Part shown: positions 15,835 to 25,544 of the stretch, piece by piece | How the letters are laid out: the number at the start of each line of letters is the position of its first letter | How positions within the stretch are numbered: position 1 is the stretch's first letter | Source of the DNA: Marinobacter xestospongiae | GTDB lineage: Bacteria > Pseudomonadota > Gammaproteobacteria > Pseudomonadales > Oleiphilaceae | Length of the DNA: 64,000 bases | Assembly (NCBI RefSeq): GCF_023156385.1 | Contig: NZ_JAKZAK010000009.1 | Span: 62,001-126,000 of the forward strand | Direction of reading: 5' to 3' | The notes under the pieces: model-generated | What the model was told of the DNA's origin: nothing | The model's input: the letters and a program-made list of their open reading frames with translations, nothing else | Database searches by the model: none | Translations under genes and position numbers: made by a program

Positions 15835-18800
15835 TGCGATTCACTGACGTATTCATCCATCGACCGGTACTGGCGACGGTCGTCAGCCTGTTGATTCTGT
15901 TACTCGGGGCCCGGGCGGCCCTGGAGATGGAGATCCGCCAGTACCCCGAACTGGAGAGCACCACGGTCACGGTAAGCACGGCTTACCCGGGGGCCAGCTC
16001 CGACCTGGTCAAGGGCTTTATCACCAATCCGTTGCAGCAGGCCATCGCCGAGGCCAACGGCATTGATTACCTGACCTCCACCAGTTCCCAGGGGCTGTCC
16101 ACCATCGAAGCCAAGATGGTGCTGAACTACGACGCCAACGCCGCTTTGGCGGAAATCCAGGCCAAGGTGGCCAGCCAGCGCAACGTGCTGCCCGCCGACG
16201 CCCAGGACCCGGTCATCACCTCCACCACCGGTGATTCCACCGCGTTGATGTACATTGCCTTCTACAGCTCCGAGCTGAAGGTGCCCCAGATTACCGATTA
16301 CCTGGCACGGGTCGTCCAGCCCAAGCTGCAGGCCCTGGCCGGTGTCGGTAAGGCGGACCTTCTGGGCCGCAAGTTTGCCCTGCGGGTGTGGCTGGACCCG
16401 GAACGCCTGTCGGCGGTGGACATGACCCCGCAGGAAGTGGTCAACGTGCTGCTGAAGAACAACTACCAGGCAGGTGTGGGCAGTACCGAAGGCAAGTACA
16501 CCAAGATCAACATGACCAGCGACACCGATGTCGCCGACCCGGACCAGTTCCGCAACCTGGTGATCAAGGAGTCCAATGGCACTCTGATCCGCCTGCAGGA
16601 CATCGCCCGGGTTGAGCTGGGCTCGGAATCCTACGACGCTCTGGCGTTGTACAAGGGCCAGCCCGCCACCTACGTGGCGATCGAACTGTCGCCGGGCGCC
16701 AACCCGCTGACGGTCGCCGAACTGGTCAAGGACCTGCTGCCGGACATTGAGCGCCAGCTGCCTTCCGGCCTCGACGTGCGCCTGGCCTACGACGCCTCTG
16801 ACTTCATCGACGATTCCATCAATGAGGTTATCCAGACCCTGCTGGAAGCGCTGGTGATCGTACTGGTGGTGGTGTTCCTGACCCTGGGCTCGCTGCGGGC
16901 AGCGATCGTGCCGTCGGTGGCAGTGCCGCTGTCGCTGATCGGTGGCGCCTTCGTGATGCTGCTGATGGGCTTCTCCCTCAACCTGCTGACCCTGCTGTCG
17001 ATGGTTCTCGCCATCGGGTTGGTGGTGGATGACGCCATCATCATGGTGGAGAACGTCCACCGGCACATCGAGGCCGGCGAAACCCGGTTCAACGCCGCCA
17101 TCAACGGCGCCCGGGAAATGGCGGTTCCGATCATCGCCATGACCACCACCCTGGTGGCGGTCTACGCCCCCATCGGATTCATGGGCGGCCTGGTAGGTTC
17201 ACTGTTCACCGAGTTTGCCTTTACCCTCGCCGGAACCGTGGTGATCTCCGGCATCGTGGCACTGACCCTGTCACCGATGATGTCCGGCAAGGTCCTCAAA
17301 CCCCACGGCAACCCCGGCCGGTTTGAGGTGATGGTGGAGAAAACCTTCAACGGTCTCGCCAACGGCTACAAACGGGCGCTGTCATCCACCATGGAAACCA
17401 TCTCGGTGGTGATCTTCTTCGCCGTCGTGGTGCTGGCCTCCATCTACTTCATGGTGATGATGAGCCAGAGCGAACTGGCACCGACCGAAGATCAGGGCAT
17501 CCTGTTCTATCAGGGTCTCGGCCCCCAGGAAGCCAATCTGGATTACCTGCGCGAGCATGGTGACGAAGTCCAGGCCCGCATGGGCAATGTCCCGGGTTAT
17601 GCGGAGGACTTCATGCTGTTGGGCATCACCAGCCCCAACGCCGTGTTCGGCGGTTTCAAGATGGCCCCCTGGAGCCAGCGTGACATCAGCCAGTTCGAGG
17701 TTCAGCCGATGCTGCAGCAGGAGCTGCAGAAGGTCACCGGGCTGCAGACCGCGGTGTTCCCGATGCCGTCCCTGCCAGGTTCCGGCGGCGGGCTGCCGTT
17801 CCAGTTCGTGATCACCACCGGGGAGGATTACGAACAGCTCGACAGCGTCGCCAACGAGATGCTCGGCAAGGCCATGCAGAGTGGCAACTTCATGTTCCTG
17901 CAGAAGTCGATCAACTTCGACCGGCCGGTCACCCGCATCCACGTCGACCGTGACCGGGTCGCGGATCTGGGGCTGTCGATGCAGGACGTCGGCCAGGCCA
18001 TGTCCAGCATGCTCGGTGGTGGTTACATCAACTGGTTCAGCATGGACGAGCGCTCCTACAAAGTGGTGCCGCAGGTGGAGCGGGACTTCCGCGCCAGTGC
18101 CCAGGCCCTGGACGACTACTACATCCGTACCGACAGCGGTGATCTGGTGCCCCTGGGCAGCGTCGTCAGCTTCGACCACGATGTCGAGCCGTCACGACGG
18201 ACCCAGTTCAACCAGCTCAACGCGGTCACCCTGGAAGGGGTGGTGATGCCGGGCGTGGCGGCAGGCGATGCCATGGCGTTCATCGAGAAGACGGCGGATG
18301 AGGTGATGCCGGCCGGCTTCACCTACGACTACACCGGACAGAGCCGTCAGCTGGCCAATCAGGGCAGCGCGCTGATGGTGACCTTCTTCCTGTCGCTGCT
18401 GGTGATCTACCTGGTGCTGGCGGCGCAGTTTGAAAGCTGGCGTGATCCCTTCATCATCCTGGTGTCGGTGCCGATGTCGGTGGCCGGGGCGATGGCGTTC
18501 ATCGTGCTGGGCTTCGCCACTATGAACATCTACACCCAGGTGGGGCTGATCACGCTGATCGGGGTGGTGTCGAAGAACGGCATCCTGATCGTGGAGTTCG
18601 CCAACCAGTTGCAGCAGGAGCGTGGCCTCAACAAGCGCCAGGCGGTGATCGAAGCGGCGGCGATCCGTCTGCGGCCGATCATCATGACGTCGCTGGCCCT
18701 GATCTTCGCCATGGTGCCACTGCTGATTGCCATTGGTGCCGGGGCGGAAAGCCGCTTTGCCATCGGTCTGACGATCACCGCTGGTCTGGGTATCGGTACC

Positions 18801-18911
18801 CTGTTCACCATCTTCGTTCTGCCAGCGTTCTACATTCTGCTGGCCCGGGAGCATCACGATGTCACCCCGGCGGAGATTCAGGAACCGGCGCCAGCCAACG
18901 GGCAGCACTGA
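15834..18911 (+). CDS. RND-family multidrug efflux pump permease
   Basis: 1025 residues, the full length of the AcrB/MexB/MdtB-type HAE1 family. The proton-relay aspartates in transmembrane helix 4 are present (AIGLVVDDAIIMVENVHRH), as is the helix-10 lysine (GVVSKNGILIVEFANQL). Two large periplasmic loops lie between helices 1-2 and 7-8. The pump exports drugs, detergents or metabolites using the proton gradient; its substrate range is unknown. It is translationally coupled to the adaptor by a TAATG junction and followed by a strong terminator, so this is a two-gene operon. Confidence 0.96.
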   Translation: MRFTDVFIHRPVLATVVSLLILLLGARAALEMEIRQYPELESTTVTVSTAYPGASSDLVKGFITNPLQQAIAEANGIDYLTSTSSQGLSTIEAKMVLNYDANAALAEIQAKVASQRNVLPADAQDPVITSTTGDSTALMYIAFYSSELKVPQITDYLARVVQPKLQALAGVGKADLLGRKFALRVWLDPERLSAVDMTPQEVVNVLLKNNYQAGVGSTEGKYTKINMTSDTDVADPDQFRNLVIKESNGTLIRLQDIARVELGSESYDALALYKGQPATYVAIELSPGANPLTVAELVKDLLPDIERQLPSGLDVRLAYDASDFIDDSINEVIQTLLEALVIVLVVVFLTLGSLRAAIVPSVAVPLSLIGGAFVMLLMGFSLNLLTLLSMVLAIGLVVDDAIIMVENVHRHIEAGETRFNAAINGAREMAVPIIAMTTTLVAVYAPIGFMGGLVGSLFTEFAFTLAGTVVISGIVALTLSPMMSGKVLKPHGNPGRFEVMVEKTFNGLANGYKRALSSTMETISVVIFFAVVVLASIYFMVMMSQSELAPTEDQGILFYQGLGPQEANLDYLREHGDEVQARMGNVPGYAEDFMLLGITSPNAVFGGFKMAPWSQRDISQFEVQPMLQQELQKVTGLQTAVFPMPSLPGSGGGLPFQFVITTGEDYEQLDSVANEMLGKAMQSGNFMFLQKSINFDRPVTRIHVDRDRVADLGLSMQDVGQAMSSMLGGGYINWFSMDERSYKVVPQVERDFRASAQALDDYYIRTDSGDLVPLGSVVSFDHDVEPSRRTQFNQLNAVTLEGVVMPGVAAGDAMAFIEKTADEVMPAGFTYDYTGQSRQLANQGSALMVTFFLSLLVIYLVLAAQFESWRDPFIILVSVPMSVAGAMAFIVLGFATMNIYTQVGLITLIGVVSKNGILIVEFANQLQQERGLNKRQAVIEAAAIRLRPIIMTSLALIFAMVPLLIAIGAGAESRFAIGLTITAGLGIGTLFTIFVLPAFYILLAREHHDVTPAEIQEPAPANGQH

Positions 18912-18919
18912 CGCCCGAC

Positions 18920-18955
18920 CACAAAAAAACCGGCGTCCGCGCCGGTTTTTTTGTG
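18920..18955. terminator. Intrinsic terminator after the RND operon (bidirectional)
   Basis: CCGGCG and CGCCGG (18930-18945) around a 4-base loop are flanked by seven A on the left and seven T on the right, extending the stem. It serves the RND operon and probably the convergent AraC-family gene. Confidence 0.9.
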
Positions 18956-18992
18956 CCTGATCACTCGATAGGTAATCGCGCGAATCCAGCGG

Positions 18993-19952
18993 CTAACCCG
19001 CCAAGGCCTCCAGCGGCGCCACCCGCTCCAGCAGCGCCCGCCGGATCTGCACCGTCTGCCGTGGCAGCTCACCGAAGTGCTCCCGGTACAACGCCGCAAA
19101 CCGCCCGGGGTGGGCAAAGCCTTCGTCACTGGCGTAGCGGGAAATGTGCACCGTGGCGCACTGGCAGTCCACCAGCCGCTGACGCACGCGGATCAGCCGG
19201 CAACGCTGATGGAAGCGATAGGGAGTCATGCCGGTGTGGGCCTTCATCAGGTAGTACAGGTTACGTTCGCTGACGCCGGCACAGCTGGCCAGATCCGCCA
19301 GCTGGAACTCCCAGTTGCGGTCATGACGCATCTTGTCGATGGCCCGCAGTACGCGCCGGTCCAGTTGCCGCGGCGGTGGCGCCGGCGCCACCACGCCCTC
19401 GTTCAGCGCGTCCAGCAACCGCCGCAACAGGCGCTCGGTCTCGGCGATGGCATGGCCATGATCGAGGAAGAACTGGCTCTCAAACAGGTAATGCTCCAGC
19501 CAGGGGCGCAGGCCGTGCTGCATCACCGGCGTCGGCATCCGGATCTCGGTCAGCAGATGAGGGGGGAGCTGGATCACCAGGCCGCGAAATCCGGCTTGCA
19601 GACTGAGGTCGACCGGACTGTCTGGGGGCAGCATCAGCAGCTGTGGCGAAGGCCCCAAACTGCCCTCGTCGGTGGCCATCTCGACATCACCATTCTGGAT
19701 CAGCGCCAGGGTATACCAGGGCCCCTTGCGCCCGGCCAGCCGCAGGCCACCCTCGGCCCAGAAGTACATGACACTGCCCAGCCGTGTGGACAACTCCGCC
19801 AGGCAATGTCCGGAGAGATGGGCCCGCTCCGCACTCAGGCGGGTCTCGCCACCACGGGTCAGGCTATGCAGGGCCGCCGCCCACTCACCCGGCTTGGCCC
19901 GGTGTAACCGCAGGTAGGCTCCCAGCTCGCAACAGTTCGTGTTCTCGACCAT
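18993..19952 (-). CDS. AraC-family transcriptional regulator
   Basis: 319 residues with a C-terminal double helix-turn-helix of the AraC/XylS family: FQLADLASCAGVSERNLYYL, then TGMTPYRFHQRCRLIRVRQRL and YASDEGFAHPGRFAALYREHFGELP. The N-terminal half is a ligand or dimerisation domain without a recognisable signature. It is convergent with the RND efflux operon but too far from its promoter to assume it controls it. It may instead act on the nearby signalling genes; no target is evident. Confidence 0.9.
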   Translation of the reverse strand: MVENTNCCELGAYLRLHRAKPGEWAAALHSLTRGGETRLSAERAHLSGHCLAELSTRLGSVMYFWAEGGLRLAGRKGPWYTLALIQNGDVEMATDEGSLGPSPQLLMLPPDSPVDLSLQAGFRGLVIQLPPHLLTEIRMPTPVMQHGLRPWLEHYLFESQFFLDHGHAIAETERLLRRLLDALNEGVVAPAPPPRQLDRRVLRAIDKMRHDRNWEFQLADLASCAGVSERNLYYLMKAHTGMTPYRFHQRCRLIRVRQRLVDCQCATVHISRYASDEGFAHPGRFAALYREHFGELPRQTVQIRRALLERVAPLEALAG

Positions 19953-20069
19953 AAAACGCTACAACCCGTCAGCACTAAATGAGTGCACTCTCCAAGGTCG
20001 GGCCGATATCGTCCATGACTTATATTGCAAACAGGTCACTTTTCCCGCTGTTTTGGGCTTGAGCTTGAT

Positions 20070-21740
20070 TTACATCAACCAGCGCTGGCTCAGCTGGTCC
20101 CAGCGCATCGGCCTTGCCATCAGGAAGCCCTGCCCCTTGAGGCAGTTCAGTTGCACCAGGTGCTGCCGCTGGGTGTCGGTCTCAATGCCCTCGGCGATCA
20201 CCTCCAGCTCAAGGGCCTGGGCCATCCCCAGCACCGCTGAGACAATCTGCAGGTCACGGCGCTCCTCCCCCAGCCGGGCCACAAACTGGCGGTCAATCTT
20301 GAGGATGTGGATCGGCAGTTCGTGCAGGTAGGCCAGCGAGGAATAGCCGGTCCCGAAATCGTCCACCGCGATGCGTACGCCATCCCGGCCAAAGGCTTCC
20401 AGTTGCCGCCGGTAGCGCGGCGACAGGTGCATCAGGTGGGTTTCGGTGATCTCCAGTTCCGGCACCCAGCCCAGACGCCGGGTCTCGCGGACGATTGGCT
20501 CAATCAGCGCCAGCAGGCGGGCATCGGCAAACTGGCCGGCAGAGATGTTCAGCGCCAGCCCCAGGCCGCGCGGCACCGCCGTGGTGAGGGACGACAGGTC
20601 CGCCACCACGCAGGCCACCACCCGCTCCATCAGCTCGTGAATCAGCCCACGCCGTTCGCACACCTCAATGAACTCGGCGGGGGAGATCGGACCGATGTCG
20701 GCGTGATCCCAGCGCACCAACACCTCCATGCCAATCAGCCGATCACTGGTGAGGTCGAACTGGGGCTGGTACACCACACTGAACTCCTCCGGTGTGGTTT
20801 TCAGCGATTCCACCAGCGCCTCCGCCACCCGCTGCTCCTGCAGGCTGCGCTCGGACTCGTCCTGGCGGAAACGGTGGAAACAGGAGCGGCCGGCGTTCTT
20901 GGCCTCGTACATGGCGCGGTCGGCGTTCTGCAGCAGATCGTCACCGCTGGTGCCGTCCTTGGGAAACACCGCCGCCCCCACCGAGGCCGACAGGAAATGG
21001 TCCTTGTCCTCGGCGGGGATGGGCTGGTGGAACACATCGACGATGCGCTGGCCCACGGTTTCCAGGATGGCGTCGCCATGGTCCAGATCGATGATGGCGG
21101 CAAACTCGTCTCCGGACAGCCGCGCCAGTACATCGCTCTCACGCATCACCCGACGGATCGACGCCGCCGCCTGACGCAGCACCTGATCACCGACGTCATG
21201 GCCATGCAGGTCATTCACCCCTTTGAAGAAATCCAGGTCAATGAAGAGCACCGCAAACTGGCTGCCGCCACTCTCGCACTGGCTGACCTTGGCGTTGAGG
21301 AACTCCCGGAACAGCGAGCGGTTGGGCAGTTCGGTGAGGGTGTCGAAGTAGGCCATCGATTCCAGCCCGCGGTCCCGCGGATTGAGCTCGCTGACGTCGA
21401 GAAAAGCCCCGGCATAGAGCCGCTCCCCTTCCTGCTCAATGGGGAAGATGTTGAGCCATTGCGGGTAGATCTCGCCGCTCTTGCGACGGTTCCAGATCAC
21501 CCCTTCCCAGTGCCCCTGCTCGGCGATGGTACGCCACATGTCGGCGTAGAACTGCTCACTGTGGAAGCCGGAACTCAGTACCGACGGCTTCAGGCCGACG
21601 ATCTCGCTCACCGAGTAGCCGGTCACCCGACAGAACTGCTGGTTGACGTAAGTGATGGTCGGCTCGGTGGTTGCCAGCATGATGGCGCGGGGATGCTGGT
21701 CCACCAGTTGTTTGAAGCTGTGATCTTTGAGTGTGTCCAT
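20070..21740 (-). CDS. PAS-GGDEF-EAL cyclic-di-GMP signalling protein
   Basis: 556 residues: a PAS sensor domain (about 10-120, with VTGYSVSEIVG and GHWEGVIWNRRKSGE), a GGDEF domain (about 128-290) and an EAL domain (about 310-550). The GGDEF active-site loop reads SGDEF at 209-213, with the first Gly replaced by Ser, which some active cyclases tolerate. The EAL motif reads EVL (MEVLVRW), while later catalytic residues look intact (LALNISAGQF, ELEITETHL, AVDDFGTGYSSLAYL, KIDRQFV). The protein may make or break c-di-GMP, and I expect the phosphodiesterase side to be the likelier activity. There is no transmembrane helix, so it is cytoplasmic. Confidence 0.93.
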   Translation of the reverse strand: MDTLKDHSFKQLVDQHPRAIMLATTEPTITYVNQQFCRVTGYSVSEIVGLKPSVLSSGFHSEQFYADMWRTIAEQGHWEGVIWNRRKSGEIYPQWLNIFPIEQEGERLYAGAFLDVSELNPRDRGLESMAYFDTLTELPNRSLFREFLNAKVSQCESGGSQFAVLFIDLDFFKGVNDLHGHDVGDQVLRQAAASIRRVMRESDVLARLSGDEFAAIIDLDHGDAILETVGQRIVDVFHQPIPAEDKDHFLSASVGAAVFPKDGTSGDDLLQNADRAMYEAKNAGRSCFHRFRQDESERSLQEQRVAEALVESLKTTPEEFSVVYQPQFDLTSDRLIGMEVLVRWDHADIGPISPAEFIEVCERRGLIHELMERVVACVVADLSSLTTAVPRGLGLALNISAGQFADARLLALIEPIVRETRRLGWVPELEITETHLMHLSPRYRRQLEAFGRDGVRIAVDDFGTGYSSLAYLHELPIHILKIDRQFVARLGEERRDLQIVSAVLGMAQALELEVIAEGIETDTQRQHLVQLNCLKGQGFLMARPMRWDQLSQRWLM

Positions 21741-21846
21741 GGCCTGCCTGGCTGTTTCCTCACATTCTTATCGTTGGAGTCTGAGGCTCCTTTGTATGTT
21801 TCACCTGCAGCAGAGGATAAGCAATTACACTTTTGGCCCTAGCCTG

Positions 21847-21919
21847 ATATTGCAAACCCGCCCTAAAGAAGCGTGTATTTGTTCATAAATAAGCGCTTAC
21901 TTATCGATAATTGCAATAT
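21847..21919. promoter_or_regulatory. Nested palindromes in the divergent region before the chemoreceptor
   Basis: A 20-bp dyad at 21885-21904, centred on AAGCGCTT with arms ATAA and TTAT, is bracketed by ATATTGCAA at 21847-21855 and its inverse TTGCAATAT at 21911-21919. The region is AT-rich and lies between two divergent signalling genes, so it probably holds their promoters and operators. ATATTGCAAAC also occurs at about 20021-20031, upstream of the AraC-family gene. Confidence 0.4.
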
Positions 21920-22022
21920 GCGGCTGGTATTCCAGCGACCGCAGGCAATAGTTGGCAAGGAACATCAGCAAATAACATCGCCGCAATTGAGCCCAGAACT
22001 CAAACAACAGCAAAGGATTGTC

Positions 22023-23666
22023 ATGCGTCGAAACCAGCCCGTAACCCAGCAGGAAAAGCGCTTCGCCGAGCACAGTCACCTGATCACCACCACCGACCTC
22101 AACAGCCGCATCACCGCCGTCAACGACACCTTCTGCGAGATCGCCGGCTTCGATGAGCAGGATCTGTTGGGCCAGCCCCACAACATCATCCGTCATCCGG
22201 ACATGCCCCAGGCCGCTTTTGCCGACCTGTGGCAGACCATCCAGCGGGGCGACTCCTGGATGGGGCTGGTGAAGAACCGCTGCCGCAACGGCGACCACTA
22301 CTGGGTAAGCGCGTTCGTCACGCCAATCCGCCAGCATGGTGAAGTAGTGGAGTACCAATCGGTGCGTACCTGCCCCACTCGGGAACAGGTGCAACGGGCG
22401 GAGGCGGTGTACCGGGCCTGGGCCACCGGCTCGGTGCCCGAGCGTTTTCTGGCCCGGGCACCGGCCCTGCTCAGCCGTCTGGTCGCTGGCTACCTGGCAC
22501 TGGCATCGGTGCTGCTGTGGGCCAGTATTCCCTTGCTGGCCGTGACCTGGATCGCCGCCACCCAGGCACTACTCCTGCTCACCTTTGCCGCCCTGTTGGC
22601 GGGACTGTGGCCATTGCACCACCGCCTCCGGGCCGGCCGTGAAGGCGTTCACCCGGCCCACCCCTACATCTACACCGGTCGGCGCGACGATAGCGCCTGG
22701 CTGACGTTTGAGCGGCTGAAGAAGGACGCCACCCTCCGAGCGGTGTCGGCACGACTGCACGCCAATGTGGACGATATCCACAACCGCAAGGACCGCACCA
22801 TGGACTGGATCAGCCAGTCCGCCAATAGCATCCGCAGCCAGCAGCACGACCTCCATGACATCAACCGGGCGTTCGATGCCCTCGCCGACAGTGTCCAGCG
22901 GGTCAGCAATCTCACCCGCCAGACCCGCGACGCCACCGGCGATGCCGACCGCTCCGCCCAGCACTGCCAGCAACAGATGGCGACCCTGGACAACGCCCTG
23001 GAACAACTCAGCACCGACCTGACCCGGGCCAACACCCAGGTGCTGGCACTGGCGGACCGCAGTGACACCATCGGCATGGTGCTGGACGTCATTGGCGACA
23101 TTGCCGAACGCACCAACCTGCTGGCGCTCAACGCCGCCATCGAGGCAGCCCGGGCCGGTGAGGCCGGACGTGGTTTCGCGGTGGTGGCGGAGCAGGTGCG
23201 GAACCTGGCCCGCCGTACCCAGGAATCCACCCGCGAGATAGAGCAGATCATCCACGGCCTTCAGGGCGATGCCCGCCTGGCTTCCGCCACCCTGCAACAG
23301 GGAGTGGCGGCCTGCGACCAGACCCGCCGCAACGCCACCCACACCCAGGCGGCCATCACCTCCACCCTGGCGGACATCCAGTTGATTGCTGCCTGCTCCG
23401 ATCAGGTCGCCGACGCCATCGAACAGCAGTCCAGTCTCAGCCTGCAGGTAGAGCGGCAAGCCCAGCGGCTGCTGGAACTGGGCACCCGCTCGGTACAGAG
23501 CAGCGAAAGCGCCCAGCAGGAGTCCCTTCACTTGGCCAGCAACGTCGACCAGGCCCACCTGCTGAGTAACCACTTTCTGCAGATGCTCTGCGGCGTCAGC
23601 ACGGAGCAGCGGCAAGCCGCTGAAATCCCGAGCAGAGACTCGCAATTGACCCCTGATTCGGTGTAA
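22023..23666 (+). CDS. PAS-domain methyl-accepting chemotaxis protein (Aer-like)
   Basis: 547 residues from the ATG at 22023, which follows AAAGGAT. The N-terminal PAS domain ([52 protein letters not shown]) closely resembles Aer, the energy-taxis receptor that binds FAD. Two adjacent transmembrane segments follow ([20 protein letters not shown] and [14 protein letters not shown]). The signalling tip [20 protein letters not shown] is conserved near residue 365, within a long coiled coil that docks CheA/CheW. It probably senses redox state or respiration. No periplasmic sensor domain is present and no che genes adjoin. Confidence 0.93.
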   Translation: MRRNQPVTQQEKRFAEHSHLITTTDLNSRITAVNDTFCEIAGFDEQDLLGQPHNIIRHPDMPQAAFADLWQTIQRGDSWMGLVKNRCRNGDHYWVSAFVTPIRQHGEVVEYQSVRTCPTREQVQRAEAVYRAWATGSVPERFLARAPALLSRLVAGYLALASVLLWASIPLLAVTWIAATQALLLLTFAALLAGLWPLHHRLRAGREGVHPAHPYIYTGRRDDSAWLTFERLKKDATLRAVSARLHANVDDIHNRKDRTMDWISQSANSIRSQQHDLHDINRAFDALADSVQRVSNLTRQTRDATGDADRSAQHCQQQMATLDNALEQLSTDLTRANTQVLALADRSDTIGMVLDVIGDIAERTNLLALNAAIEAARAGEAGRGFAVVAEQVRNLARRTQESTREIEQIIHGLQGDARLASATLQQGVAACDQTRRNATHTQAAITSTLADIQLIAACSDQVADAIEQQSSLSLQVERQAQRLLELGTRSVQSSESAQQESLHLASNVDQAHLLSNHFLQMLCGVSTEQRQAAEIPSRDSQLTPDSV

Positions 23667-23719
23667 CCTTGGCGCCGGTCCAACCGGGCCCCTCCGATCC
23701 GGCGACAGGCAATTTCTCC

Positions 23720-24043
23720 GTGACCCTAGGCACCCTATTCTGGCTCTTCACCCTTGGCTTCGCAGCCTGGTACTGGTGGCGTGCCAAGGCGATCAAGGAC
23801 ACGGTGCTTGCCGCCGCCAAGACCTATTGCAAGCAAATGGACGTGATGCTGCTGGATGACGCGGTCTATTCGCGGGGGCTCTGGTTCAAACGCGACCGCC
23901 AGGGACGGCTTCGAGTCTGGCGCCGTTACCTGTTCGAGTTCACCTCCACTGGCGAGGAACGCTACCTCGGACGGGTGATCATGCTGGGCCAGCGCATCGA
24001 ACACATGGAACTGGACCCACACCGGTTTGGCCCCGGGCACTGA
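23720..24043 (+). CDS. DUF3301 protein
   Basis: A 107-residue protein from a GTG at 23720; an alternative TTG at 23669 would add 17 residues, and neither has a good ribosome-binding site. An N-terminal transmembrane helix (LFWLFTLGFAAWYWWRAKAIKD) precedes a basic cytoplasmic part with LLDDAVYSRGLWFKRDRQGRL and RRYLFEFTSTGEERYLG, the pattern of DUF3301. Function unknown. It lies just after the chemoreceptor gene. Confidence 0.75.
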   Translation: MTLGTLFWLFTLGFAAWYWWRAKAIKDTVLAAAKTYCKQMDVMLLDDAVYSRGLWFKRDRQGRLRVWRRYLFEFTSTGEERYLGRVIMLGQRIEHMELDPHRFGPGH

Positions 24044-24206
24044 GCCTGGAGCACCACCGCCCCGTTAGCCACACCAACCCGCGCCGTACCCCGATGACCT
24101 CTCCCTGCGATCCGTTGCCCACGCTGGGCCCGCTGCCCACGCCCGGGCCGTTGTCCGTCATCGGCCGGTGTACGTCCGCACCAATCCCGCACTAGAGAGG
24201 AAAACC

Positions 24207-25526
24207 ATGCTGTCTGCAGCTCGCAAGATGGGCGCCCTGTGCCTGTTGTGCCTGAGCTGGCCGCTACTGGCCAGTGAAACCCATATCGAAATCCACGGCT
24301 CCAACACCATCGGTGCCGACCTGGCTCCGGCACTGGTGGCCGGCTTCCTGCAAAAAAGGTCAGGCCAGGACGCCGAACGCCAGCCCGGAGCGCAAGACAA
24401 TGTCCTGCTGATCCAGGCTGGCCAGGACGACAACGCCCTGACCGCCCGGGTTGCCGCCCACGGTTCCAGTACCGGCTTCCAGGCCCTGCTGGACGACACC
24501 GCGGACATCTGGGCGGCGTCACGCCCGGCCAAGCCCACCGAGATTGACGCCCTCGCCGGCGAGGCCGACCTCACCGCGCTTGCGAGTGAACACATCATCG
24601 CCATCGACGGCCTCGCCATTCTGATCCACCCAGACAACCCGCTTACGTCCCTGACCCTGGACCAGCTCGGCCAGATCTTTGCCGGCGACATCAACAACTG
24701 GGCCCAGCTTGGTGGTGCCGACCTGCCGATCCAGCGCTACGCCCGCGACAGCCAGTCCGGCACCTGGGACACCTTCCGCAACCTGGTGCTGGGCGATCGC
24801 TACCAACTGGCCGCCGGCACCCGCCGCTATGAATCCAACGACCAACTCTCCGACGACGTCAGCCAGAACCCCGCCGCCATCGGCTTCGCCGGCCTGGCCT
24901 CGATCCGCGACAGCAAGGTGGTGGCGGTGGCCGACGGCGACGCCCCGGCCCTCAAGCCCGACCGCCTGACGGTGGCCAGCGAGGACTACCCGCTGACCCG
25001 GCGACTGTTCCTCTACACCCGGGAAGACAACAACAGCAACCTGGTCAACGAGTTCATCGCCTTTGTGCTCAGCGAACAGGGCCAGCAAATCGTCGATGAC
25101 AATGGCTGCATCTCCCAGACCCCAATGGCCATGGACCCGGAATTTGATGACAACACACCGGCGTCGTTCAAATCCCTGACACAAAACTACCGTAGGCTGA
25201 CGGTGAACTTCCGCTTCTCCGAAGGCCATACCCGCCTCGACAACAAGGCCCAGCGTGACCTGACACGGGTGATCGACTACCTGGAACGGGAAAACCGGCA
25301 GGGCTCCGACCTGTTGCTGATCGGTTTTGCCGACCAGCAGACCAGCGAGCTGCGGGCGCAGATGATTTCCGAATTGCGCGCCCTGTCCGTGGTGCGGGCA
25401 CTGCGGGAAAAAGGAACGGAAGTGGATGCCTACACCGGCTATGGCCATTTCATGCCTGTTGGACGCTCAGGCGGCCGTGCCGGTCAGCAACGCAATGGAC
25501 GCGTCGAGGTGTGGGTGAAGCACTAA
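24207..25526 (+). CDS. Phosphate-binding-like (PstS family) domain fused to OmpA domain
   Basis: 439 residues from the ATG at 24207, with GAGAGGA upstream. Signal peptide MGALCLLCLSWPLLASE. The middle is a type-II periplasmic binding domain of the PstS-like group (IHGSNTIGADLAPALVAGFL, EHIIAIDGLAILIHPDNPL, SQSGTWDTFRNLVLG). The last ~130 residues form an OmpA-like peptidoglycan-binding domain (LTVNFRFSEGHTRLDNKAQ, LLLIGFADQQ, AYTGYGHFMPVGRS). The fusion would tether an oxyanion-binding module to the cell wall. No transporter genes adjoin, so it looks like a sensor or scaffold; the surrounding c-di-GMP genes suggest a signalling role. The ligand is not established. Confidence 0.85.
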   Translation: MLSAARKMGALCLLCLSWPLLASETHIEIHGSNTIGADLAPALVAGFLQKRSGQDAERQPGAQDNVLLIQAGQDDNALTARVAAHGSSTGFQALLDDTADIWAASRPAKPTEIDALAGEADLTALASEHIIAIDGLAILIHPDNPLTSLTLDQLGQIFAGDINNWAQLGGADLPIQRYARDSQSGTWDTFRNLVLGDRYQLAAGTRRYESNDQLSDDVSQNPAAIGFAGLASIRDSKVVAVADGDAPALKPDRLTVASEDYPLTRRLFLYTREDNNSNLVNEFIAFVLSEQGQQIVDDNGCISQTPMAMDPEFDDNTPASFKSLTQNYRRLTVNFRFSEGHTRLDNKAQRDLTRVIDYLERENRQGSDLLLIGFADQQTSELRAQMISELRALSVVRALREKGTEVDAYTGYGHFMPVGRSGGRAGQQRNGRVEVWVKH

Positions 25527-25544
25527 CCGACCCGGAGCCCCTGG

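Noticed and set aside
20307..21842. 511-codon plus-strand frame opposite the PAS-GGDEF-EAL gene
   Set aside because: Antisense shadow of a protein with clear domains.
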